This document shows, one piece after another, positions 51,462 through 62,096 of a DNA stretch of 64,000 nt. The translations under genes were made by a program, and so were the position numbers. This DNA comes from Linyphia triangularis (lineage: Eukaryota; Arthropoda; Arachnida; Araneae; Linyphiidae), in contig OZ021727.1 of the NCBI GenBank assembly GCA_963978545.1, positions 50,845,487-50,909,486 of the forward strand, written 5' to 3'. Position 1 is the first letter of the stretch. Each line of letters opens with the position of its first letter. The notes beneath the pieces were generated by a model that searched no databases, was not told where the DNA came from, and saw only the letters and a program-made list of their open reading frames with translations.

Positions 51462-53299
51462 GTAGCATTTTTTCCTTCCCGTGTCCTAATGATATACATA
51501 CTAAGTTTTTTTTTTTTTTTTTTTTCATGAGGGTACTTTTAACCTCTTCTTCAAGAGCTTATAATCATTTCGAAAACTAGACAACACATAAAAGTAAGAG
51601 ATAACTCTGGTCTGGATAAAATTAGAGAGGCGGCGAGTGAAAGTGTTGCAGTCCATGATCGAGAAAAGACTTTAAACAGCCTCTAATAGTTCTATTTATT
51701 TTGGGAGACGTACCTAATTGACTTCTGAGTATCCAGAATCGAGTTTTATACCAAATTTGTTTAGATAAGTGCGACAAAACAAAGCGGAGAAGTAGGTTAA
51801 AAAAATAACGAATTCCCTGGAAATTATCCTCCCTATGGATCGAAACATGCGTTTTACCCTATTCGCACATTTAAAGTTTTTATGGGAGGTAAATATCATG
51901 CATACCTATACAAGAATACATTTTAATATGTTTTTTCTTTTGTTCATAATTCTACCCATTATTCCCCCAGTGAATTGATATTTATAACCATTGTAAAATA
52001 TATATTTGTGATGAGAGTGCTCAAAGTCTATTGATTTTTATATTCGGGTGTATAGTGTGAGGAGTCTACGAATTAATTTGTTTCATAAATAAAATATTCA
52101 AATAAAGAAATATTTTTTAGGTTTAATTATTCGATGCAGTTAATTATTTTCCCAAATTCTAATTAATATTTGTGTAATGCTTTTAATTTTTACCCTCTTA
52201 CAAATTATAAGTGTTTGCTATAAAATGGAGAAATGTTAGTTATCAATAAAAAAAAAATTTAAACATATTTAATTTTTTTTTTTTTTTTGTATGATTATAC
52301 ATTTCTACTGTTTTTAAATTGAAAATCACTGAAATTAAGAGACCGCGTTCAAACAATAGAAAATTGTCCATCGCTGCATTTAAATCTATCTCGAACGACA
52401 GTAGAAATTCCACCACAAATGATAATAATAATTTTAATTTTCATGGATAACACTAATATGTGATTTATATATAATATAATAAAACAAAACATTTTAACAA
52501 AAGTATCAAACACGCGTAACACTAATTAGTTTCCTTATTTAAGAACTTTAGAATATAAATAGCGGATATTACGAAGTAACTATTCTAAGAAAATGAAACG
52601 CTATTATAAATTGTTGATTGACGTAGTGAATATAACAGGTGTAGAATGGCACGTGACCTCCTGAATAAGTCAGTAAGGAAAACAAAGCAAGGTTATAGCA
52701 GCTAACAGCACATACACCACACCTTTCCTTTTGCAATAAGGATTCAACCTTCAGTTTCATAGTACTATCTTTGGGCAATTGTGGTTTAGAAGTTACGAAA
52801 TATCTATATGATACTAAACCATATTTGTTATTTTTACACAGTTTCTATTTTAACTTATATTTTGCTTCTATGATGACTTTTTAAGAAATAATAATTATAC
52901 AATAATTTCCCTACAAGTGGTAGATAACTTGTAAAATATCCTCAATATGTTAATATGTTTTATTAATTATTTAAAATTGTCTAAGTGAGGAGGAAAAAAT
53001 TTCGTTGATCACGTTCGTGCATTCACGAAAGTGAATATCAAATGTTTTTCATTGTATTTACCAAAATTCACAGCTAACATTCAAAAACAAACATAAAACT
53101 TAATAAAATAATCGGAATCGGATGAAAAAAAAAATCAGTTAATTAATTACAAATTTGATTTAAATTAGTATATAGCCCTTGAAGCCAAAAAAAAAGTTGA
53201 ACTAGGAAATTTTCTAACATTCAAATGCAAAACAGCAAATTGGGCCTTACAAGATTCTTTAAAAAAATAGCAATATTTCGACTTCATATTCAATTTTCC

Positions 53300-56200
53300 C
53301 TCTAAATTAATCTAACACGTCAAATCTTAGCGTTATTGCTAAACTTGACTCCCACATCCTCATACGAATTTGAAAAAGCCATCATTCTCCAAATACATAT
53401 TTTTATTTATTAGTAAATGAAGCCTTCGTCCCTAACATTTATTTTACAAGAAACCCACAACGGGAGGATGAAACAAATCTGCGTAAAATTTCAATCACCT
53501 TTAGTAAAAAAAAAAAAAAAAAAAAAAAAACATCAGTTAGCTCCACAATCATAAATTGGACACTAAGTAAGATTAACCCCTACAATGCTTGTGTTGTATA
53601 ACGTAAACTAAATCCCTGCATAATCCGAGTCTTCAATTTCGGAAGTCATCATTTATTACATTTGAGAGTTAACCAAAACGCAGTAATGTACCGAGTTACG
53701 TATCATACCAGCAGTATTTCTAAATATTTGATCGATGAACCAAGTCCTGACCAAGTAACCAATGATCCACAGCTAAACAACTGATCATGCTCTAACTTTC
53801 AATTACTCAAAGGGAATCCAACAAGAAGACCCTCGAATTATTATGAAATATTTATAGCCCCTTATTATCGTCGGATTCCGTTTCATCAATTCAGAAGTCA
53901 TTATTCTTCCAACTCTTTGTCTTTATGTAAGCAGAAGCAAATGAAGTTTCGTCCCCTAACTGAATTTGAAAACGAAACTACCAGAAGGTTAGGGTGGTAA
54001 TCCTCTTTTTAGGGGGAGATTCAGAGCGGGAGAGAAAGCAGTCCTCTAAAACTATTAAATTTTTTCAATTGTTTCCTCATTCCTTTTTTAAAATCCAAAT
54101 TTCTTTATTTAAAAAAAAAAAAAAAAAATTATTTAGACTAAACGATATTAAGGATAATAGAAAGTAACCAGAAAGCAAAATTTCCCCCGTTTCTAAAATT
54201 TTTCAGATTAAGATGAAAATAGAAGTTGTCCAACAGCTTATTTATCTTTTCTAAAAGGAGCAATAAAGGCGAAGGGGAGAGGGGGGGGGGGGGAGGCTAA
54301 CGACTCTTCTCCAGTCATCGGCCAGTTTATACCCAACAAGTTGCTGGACGTTAGTATATCTCCTTCTTGATTAGAAGCTGTTAAATTTTGTTTATTTAGA
54401 TTTATAAGCATGGCAGGAACTCTGTCATCAAGAAAAGAATCCAAGGTGCTTGAAGTAATACAAGTCGTAAAATTTTAAAAGGGGATTTCTGACAGGTGGA
54501 GGGAAAATATTTCCAGTTTCTAAAGGAGAACAACATTAAATAGAAACTTCATGACAAGGCTACTTCAACCCAATTAAAGGACACAGAGATCTGGTTTCAA
54601 ATTCCATCTATGCCTCTATCTTAGTATTTTTAGAAGAAGAAAAAAAAAAATTACAACCATTACTTCTACTCTCCTTCTCGTTAACGGTTTCTACCTTTGA
54701 TGATGACCTTCCACTTAATCTAACACGTTCCATTTTATTCAAAAAATTTGCTGTCCCTATTATGCAACAATAAATAAAAATTGAAAATATCCTTAAAAAA
54801 CTGTATTTTTAAATGTGTAAGAATTTTCGGACTAGTTAGAATCATTTGTATTTCTGTCATTTCGCTTGTCTGAAAATTTAAGGATAGCATAACTCGAGAA
54901 CAATTTTAAATGGTTTGCTGCATTAAACAGGGAAATATTGACATTATAAAAAAATCAACTTTTTGAAATATGTATATGCATTTTTAAAATATGAGGGTTT
55001 TTCGAAAATTATATTATTAGTTTAAAAAAGCGAACAAAATGAGATCATTTCAATAGTAACTTTGGTTTTAATAAATTTTTATCAGATACCTATCTAAACA
55101 ATCATTGCAAAGAATCTTCTTCCTTTTTTTCGAATTCCAAACCATGCTGACAGAAAATTATAAATGAAATAATATAAAGGATGCAGGAAACCATAAATAA
55201 TTTCTAGAAGAATATTTTAGTTGAGGAAATTAATTTAGTTTTGAATAGATACATTTCTAAATGTGTTTAATATTTCCAATTTTGTGTGCGTAATTATGTG
55301 TCTAGGTACATTTCCTTTTTAAGGTGCTAGCGTAGTAAGCATACGACACTGTTTCAATTCCCGTCCTTGCCATTTTGTACTAAAAATATATTTCTACTTT
55401 GTTTTAACAACGAATGAAAATTATGTTACAAATTCTTTTTAAGAAAGAGAATATTTTTTAAGATAATGATAAAAAAAAAATTATAAATTTTTATTTTTAT
55501 TTAAATAAAGTTGTTAATTCTGAGTGAAACTTCTTTTTTTTTTTTTTTCATTTTGTAAAGTATTGGGTATGGGAATGTAAATTTAAAAAGCTGCTAAAAA
55601 ACGAAACAATTTGTGTTGTGAATGAGCAGATAGTAGAGGTCCAGAGAAATTACTCGCTTCAACGGCTAATTCAACAAAAAGAATACTAAATTTATTTCGT
55701 TTAGAATTCCTATCAATTCATCATATGAGGGAAATCTCACGTAAACCTAAAAATTTAGGATTTTTTTTGCTCTTCCTTCCAGTAAGATGAAGAAAGTCCA
55801 AAAAAAAAGTTTTCATGACGATCAAATTTCAAAGAAGTTTTTTTTTAAAAAATAACTTTGACCTCTGATAGTTTGATATAATAATATTGGAGCGTATTCT
55901 TTTAAAAAGAAAAACCAACTCAAAAACTCAATTTTGAGGAAAAAATTATAATTCCCACATAAATATATTTTTTCAATACTCCCCCCCCCCCTTTCCCCTC
56001 TCCTCTTTGGAGACTATGGTGAAGACAAGTCAAAGCCCGCAATTCCAAACACCCGTTTCTCAAACATCCCTTCTCCCTCCCCTCTAAAATGAATTCCCCT
56101 GTATTTTATCACCATCTGACCGGGGATCAGTACACTTTTATTTATTAAAGATTTCATTCTTTTCAATTGGTCGATCGTTACAAAATCGAGCTGATCAACG

Positions 56201-56415
56201 TGGTCCACGCTACAACTAAACAAAAGAAGTCCAACTTGAAAACACGTGCACTGTTACGAAACTTGTGGCCCCTAATTCGGAAGTCATCATCCCCTGCCGC
56301 ATTATCTTTACGCGCCGCATTAGCAAAAAGGGTTCCGTCCGAAATCGAATTACAAATGAAGCTACCACAAGGTGCTGGTAGTACTTCATCCCATTTGACC
56401 CTATCTCGTGCGTGA
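53300..56415. repeat. Dispersed repeat family W (at least three copies, same orientation)
   Basis: Copies at about 53330-53480, 53875-54000 and 56270-56400 share GAAGTCAT(T/C)AT, a TCTTTA-like word, TTCGTCC, GAATT, and AAACTACCAGAAGG / AAGCTACCACAAGG. A partial copy of the head (TTCGGAAGTCATCATT) is at about 53638, and TTAATCTAACACGT is shared by 53310 and 54717. The copies are somewhat GC-richer than the surroundings. Confidence 0.5.
55320..55375 (+). other. Faint tRNA-like remnant
   Basis: GGTGCTAGCGTAGTAAGCATACG followed by GTTTCAATTCCCGTCC resembles the head of a tRNA-derived SINE with a B-box-like GTTTCAATTCC. There are no duplications or body to confirm it. Confidence 0.25.
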
Positions 56416-56928
56416 CAGACTGCAACTCTGGCAGGGAGGGAGGGGGGTCAGCAACCTCTTCTTAATCGTTGACTTTCGCTTGCTGTTAGCGTGGCCTTCA
56501 TTTCACGATTCTGAAATCTTCTCTAAACACCACACACTCTCTTTTACCCAGAGTCAGGTCCGAGATTTAAGAGATTCGTTAGTATTGAATAAATGTTCCA
56601 TTGTGAATTGATGTACGTTTGATGGCATGTCATTTAGTTTTCAATATTCCCTTATTTTATTTCTGGAAAGAAATACTAATGTACAGTTTTCAACGCTTTG
56701 TGCTTTATAAATTCAATATTTTGTTAATGTGAATTGTTAGTTAGTAAAAGTTTTATAATTAACTTAGAATTTTGTTTAAGAAAATGTTAGTTTTCTATCA
56801 GTTACTTTTAGTTTTATGCGTCAGTTTTTTTTTTTTTTTTTTTTTTTTAATTTTTTTGTTTTTTTTTAATCTTTTATATTAACTTTGATTATGTTTATCA
56901 ATTGGAGGCAAATCTACGGACGCCTAAT

Positions 56929-57110
56929 TAACTTCCTTGGCGTCAACCAATCGGGCTGAAACTTGGCAGATAGGTTCGGTGTCGATTGCAATGCATTTTA
57001 TCAAATTTGGAGGCTGTTACTATCACTAAAAGGTCGCTTTTACGGAATACTAATAAACCAACTTGCTTTCATCCAATCGCGTTAAAATAGCAAGATTGAA
57101 CCGACTATTG
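56929..57110. repeat. About 130-bp repeat family Y, locus 2
   Basis: One full unit with GGGCTGAAACTTGGCAGATAG, GTTCGGTGTCGAT, GCATTTTATC, GGCTGTTACT and AAAAGGTCGCTTTTA, then the start of a second unit near 57060. It matches the second unit of the array at 29595-29702 closely and lies 27 kb away in the same orientation. Confidence 0.65.
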
Positions 57111-59792
57111 TTGAAACTATTTCCTGTTGCCAAATTTTTTTTAAATAAATAAATAGTAAAATTGTTTTAATCAGAATAAATTAAATATGTGTGGGTGTGA
57201 GTGTGACGTTCATTTTTAATAAATAAATTTTGAAACTTAGTTTACCGCACATTTTGCTGTTAGAAATGTTTTTGATGTTTAAAAATAAATGCAATCACCA
57301 AGCTCGAATTTGTATATAGAATCGGTGCTGTGTTAAAGAATATAAAAAATGGTAATGCATATAAAGGATTTAGATTAAAAACTTTGTTTTTATGGGTTAT
57401 ATTATTTACTGTAGTTGGTCATCATTTTTGTATTTGTATTTGCATGTGATCAATAATTAATTACTTTTCTGTAATTGATTGAAATGATCACTGTTATCAA
57501 AGGAAATAAGATGGTCCTTTCTATCTTATAGTTTAGAAAAAAAATCAAATCTCACATTTTAACATTGAATCTTGTACTCTTTTTTTTTTTCTTTTTTTTT
57601 TTTTTTTAACTACTCTATTTGTACCTCATGCTCATTAATTTTCTTTGAATAAATCTGTATTTATTTTACGTGATATTAAACCATTTCTATCTCTACGTAA
57701 AAAATTCTTAACTAAAATTTTATGAACAATCATCGGATTCATCAAATTTTCACATTGTATGGACAAAAATCTTGTGATGTTATTATTTTACTTAAAAATT
57801 TCTCTCATAAATTTCTCATCTTTTGTAAGAAAAAATCATTCAAAATTTTTATTTGTGTAAAGTACAGTTTTGCAAGTAACTAATCTATAAAACATATGCT
57901 ATTATCTTTGATTTAGTTAACTATCTTACATATTTATTGTCGAATATTTATCTAAAAAACTTTTCATACATATATAAACGAGTGTTTATATAAAATGGGA
58001 TTATTTGACCTCATTGTTACATATAACAAAACACAGTAATATATTGCTTTTGGAATCGAAAATAAAGTTTTGGAGAACAAACAAATAAGTGTTTGAGAGA
58101 AAGTTTTTGAGGTTCAACTATTACAAAATTTATCGATTATGTAATAATTATTATTAAATATTTTTTTTTACAATATTGCTACTTTTTCTTTGTTATATAA
58201 AGTGTTATCAATGCATTAGTGCTTATTAATAGTTTCTTAGTTTAACTGGGTAGAATAGTTTTTCAACGTTAAGGTCCATAAAACTATATAATGGATACCA
58301 TAAAAACGTTATTTTTCAGTGCATCTAATAATACTTTATAATGTTAACTGCTACTTATGCACCAAATTCAATTGAAACATGTTTATGAAACTTATACATA
58401 AATCGGAACATGATTATTTATATTATATTATCAATTATTTCGCAGCAGTAAAAAATATTGAATTATTTATTCTTTTTCTATTTCCTTCTGTCTTCTCTTT
58501 CACTTTGCTGCTATTTAAGAACTCAAACCATGTTTCAGTCTAATGACTATTTGGAAACCACTGACTGTTCCGAGTAGTTCTTTTACTTTGTTTCCGACTG
58601 GTCTAAAGCAACCATTAATCTCCCAATCATCCATCTAGAACTAATTATATTGATTTTGGAATGTCAATATTCGTAACGCTTATTCTTTTTGTTTAATATT
58701 TAGTCCATTTCCTGTGTGGGAATAAACATAGAATATTGTAATATCACTGGTCTGTACTATTCACTAGTAAACTACGCGGGCCATGTTAATGTGAGGCTTT
58801 ATTTCCTTGTAAGAAATAATGAAAATACTTTATTGGATTTGTATTGATGAGTTTTTAACAATTTATTTTAATGCTATTCTGGTAACTATTGTAACTGTTG
58901 TTGCTACCAAATATTATGCAATGTTCACAGTGACAGAGACTAGGGAAATCTGGGCCGGAACAAACTCTTAAATTTAGTATTATCAAACATGAATTATAAA
59001 AAATTTCAGTATAGCTTTTTAAATAAAATATCATCTGTTATATCAAGTAAATAATTGAACTCTTAAATACCAATGTTAAAATAATTACACGAAAAATAAA
59101 TTATTATGGCTGCAAAGTAGAATTAATTACTTTCAACTAATCATGTTAATTGTATAATTAGTTTATAAATTAATTGTGAATGGTCAACCTGTTCTTTGAT
59201 ACTTGTTGTTACTGAACTTCAAAATTAAAACGTTATTAATATTTGTCTCACTTTTTCTTGAAAAATACTCCTGATGTGTATAATATTCTCCTTTTTCAGG
59301 AAAAATAAACACACAGTTTACACCACAATTACCAATTCTACGAAACATATTGAAATTCTTTTGACAATTAACAAGGATATTTTTATTTGAATTAATCACA
59401 GTATAATGTCCATATTTCGGAAAAATTTTCATCAGATATTTGAGCATTACACATCTACGTGATACATTGATATACTTACCTTTCCTCCTGCCGTATGTGT
59501 TATACCCTAAAACTTCGAATTTTCTTTGTTTAAGAAATATAAACAACTTAACCTATTTTGATCTTCTTCCCTCCAATTAGTTTCCACCATTTAGCACTTT
59601 AATCCAAACTCTTGTTTTCTTTTATCATTGCAGTTATTCTTCGCTCAATCTTTTCCAACACATATAATATCTTTTTTAGTTAAAGGTGTCCAGAATTGCA
59701 CTTCATACTCGAGATGTGGACAAAGCAGTTCTAAATAAAGTGACAAAGTAATTTCCATAGATTTAGATTATCTGTTTAATTCTAGCATTCTT

Positions 59793-59958
59793 TGGTTGGT
59801 TGTTTTCAGATTATCTGGCGCCGTCAGCAACACGAGGGCTACAATGCGCCGAAACATTTGTTATTTGACAAGCCAACATACATTTACAAACACCGATGCC
59901 TTACACGGGACTCGAACCTGGAAGCTAGCACGCTAACCACTATACTGTTTGGTCGGCC
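59793..59958 (-). mobile_element. tRNA-derived SINE (family Z), copy C, internally deleted
   Basis: This is the reverse complement of the family Z consensus, from the GGTTGGTTG tail complement through CAGATTATCTGGCGCC to the head complement AGCACGCTAACCACTATACTGTTTGGTCGG. About 18 bases containing the GCAACCTCGCGGTCTAGA region are missing, but the B-box complement GGACTCGAACC-like is kept. Imperfect duplications (TAGCATTCTT and TAACATTCCTT) flank it. Confidence 0.8.
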
Positions 59959-60307
59959 TAACATTCCTTAAAATTTACTCACTCAATTGTCCAAAGTTGG
60001 GCATTTCATACTGATTACTATGGCATTCAGGTAACTTGTAAAAGTAACAATAGGGAATCCTTCCAACTTATATTGATTTTGTCCGCACTTGGCCCTGACC
60101 ACAGCTTTTAGTGAGTTGTACAGGGGTAAGGACTTGATGAGGAATATGTCAAATTCTTTTTTCAATTGTGAACGACCTAATTATCAAAATAACAACAATG
60201 CATCAGTTTCACGAGGCACAGACTACATTTTATTTATTTTGTCTATAAATTTATTATTTTTTATTAATATATATTGTTATTATTACTGACTGTCCTTTCT
60301 ATTTTAG

Positions 60308-60370
60308 CTTTCTGAAATTGTCGAAGCGCGCACAAGTAATATTGAGAAAATGCGACATATCACTTGGAAG
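60308..60370 (+). CDS. Candidate coding exon 4 (63 bp) with excellent splice sites
   Basis: The acceptor has a branch-point-like TACTGAC, a pyrimidine tract and TATTTTAG. The donor is GAAG|GTAAGTA. Two frames are open. With the phase 2 left by the exon 3 donor, it reads R-FLKLSKRAQVILRKCDISLG and again leaves phase 2. Read from its first base (phase 0 to 0) it gives LSEIVEARTSNIEKMRHI and three more residues, which has a helix-like pattern and is equally plausible; that would require another exon between 51461 and 60308. The exon contains four CpGs (GTCGAAGCGCGC, ATGCGA) in an otherwise CpG-poor stretch. The protein is not recognised. Confidence 0.65.
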
Positions 60371-60895
60371 GTAAGTACTATAGCAATGCATTTATCTTAA
60401 TGTATAAAATTATTTTTATTAGCCATTTCAAAATTGACACATTCGTAAGGACTTACATTTTAAACTTCTATCGGGAAACTCATTGTTAAATAATAAATGT
60501 TATTGGAAAATTTAGCATTCCATACTTAGAATGCATTATTGTATGTACTTAGTAAAAGCATACTATGTGTTTATCACTTTCTCATCATACATATATAGAT
60601 TCACACAGAATATATATAACACGATATCAAAGACAAAAACGCTGCTTGTAAAGTCAAATGACAAAATTGTGTAACATGTATTTTGGACAAAGTTCACATC
60701 TCCTTCAAATACTAAATTAAACATTCGTACAAATCCAAATGGAACTAAAACATGAAAATGTCACATCAATTTGTGGTTCACTATTATCACGATTTGTTTT
60801 AATAGATTTCCATTGTAACCCTTTCAGAATCTATCTACTTGAATTTGAAAATTGGAAGCTATTTGTAAAGTTTTTATTCTTATTGGTCATACTGG

Positions 60896-60989
60896 TTGGT
60901 TGATTGAATTCAGATTATCTGGCGCCATCGAACTCGTAACCTCGCGGTCTAGAAGTTAGCACGCTAACCACTATACCGTTTGGTCGGCG
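60896..60989 (-). mobile_element. tRNA-derived SINE (family Z), copy D, body deleted
   Basis: The tail complement and CAGATTATCTGGCGCC are joined directly to the head complement GAACTCGTAACCTCGCGGTCTAGA...GTTTGGTCGG, so most of the body is missing. The target duplications TTGGTCATACTGG (around 60884-60896) and TTGGTCATATTGG (60990-61002) differ at one base, so this copy is rather young or the deletion arose in the source. Confidence 0.85.
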
Positions 60990-61946
60990 TTGGTCATATT
61001 GGATGAGCTGTGGTCTGTGATGTGATCATGCATAAAGTCCCCAGAATTGCATGCACACTTTATATAAGTGAATTAAAGGCGATATCTCCTCAAAGTCATT
61101 GCTATATTGAACCCTATAATATTGCTTTCACGTAGTTAAAAATGTATTACCATCAAATTTAAAATAGTTTTATTGGAACCTAAATAGTTTATATAGCTCG
61201 CCATTCAATTAAAAAAAAAGTTTAGTCTCCCCTAAGAATCATAACAGGAAACTTTAATGTATTTTCACATTGAACAAAGTAATAACACTTAGATTTATTT
61301 TAAAGTAGTCAGTGCCAAAAAGTACTGATAGTTTATAATTGGGTGTAAAGTTTATCAAATCCAATTGAGCATGTTTAAGGATTTCCATAAGTTTACATTT
61401 AGTTTAGGCAGGTATGTCCAATAAATTTCAATAGAAAGTGAAACAACTAATTAGTTGGTTGAATGACTATGGCTGAAAAGAAAAAAGGAGTGTCGAAAGA
61501 ATTTAGTTTATTAGTAGACATTATTTTAAACAATTTTAGGGCGTTATTTAAACATTTCAGGACGTATTTTTAAATTTATCTAAATTATTTCTCTTGAAGA
61601 ACAGTTCAAACGATGCGGAATTCGCCAAAAATAAATCACTACTTTCACATTGGATTAAATAGAAAAATAGCCAGATAATTTAAATTTAGCGCAATACCTG
61701 CAAATATATGGAAGATATTCTACACAGAGAGAAAATAGCTTTAGTGTAAATTTAGCATTAAGGAATAACTAGTTTATTCTGTAAAAGTCTACATTTTAAT
61801 AAAACTATATTAAGGTGTTCTCTTTAAATTATCTTTTACTAGAGTACTAACAATTAAAATGTGAATTTGGCCTTTAACCAACAATAGAATTCAAAAATGT
61901 TGATTCGACTACTTTGTGAAGTAGCTAACTAAAGCTCACTGTACTT

Positions 61947-62096
61947 ATAGTTCTAGTGTTGATAGTTCTAGTGTTGATAGTTCTAGTGATGATAGTTCTA
62001 GTGTTGATAGTTCTAGTGTTGATAGTTCTAGTGTTGATAGTTCTAGTGCTGATAGTTCTAGTGTTGATAGTATAATTCTCATAGTTATAGTGTTGA
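61947..62096. repeat. 15-bp minisatellite (ATAGTTCTAGTGTTG)n
   Basis: Eight nearly perfect units run from 61947, with single-base variants (GATG, GCTG in place of GTTG), followed by two degenerate units ending near 62096. The low divergence between units points to recent expansion. Confidence 0.95.

Larger units (their letters stand above)
51462..60307 (+). other. Proposed intron 3 (about 8.8 kb)
   Basis: It contains repeat family W, the second locus of repeat family Y, SINE copy C and homopolymers (A25 at 53506-53530, G13 at 54281-54293, C11 at 55981-55991). The 120-codon minus-strand frame at 59184-59546 lies here but shows no domain. The tract 57.2-59.1 kb is plain AT-rich DNA in which I see nothing. 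Confidence 0.4.

Noticed and set aside
55764..55800. Exon after the strong acceptor CTCTTCCTTCCAG
   Set aside because: No usable donor follows and the sequence is Lys/Phe-coding A/T runs.
59184..59546. 120-codon minus-strand ORF, the longest outside simple repeats
   Set aside because: No recognisable domain, composition follows the AT-rich DNA (many Lys, Asn, Ile), and the only support is a donor-like GTAAGTAT inside it without a good acceptor.
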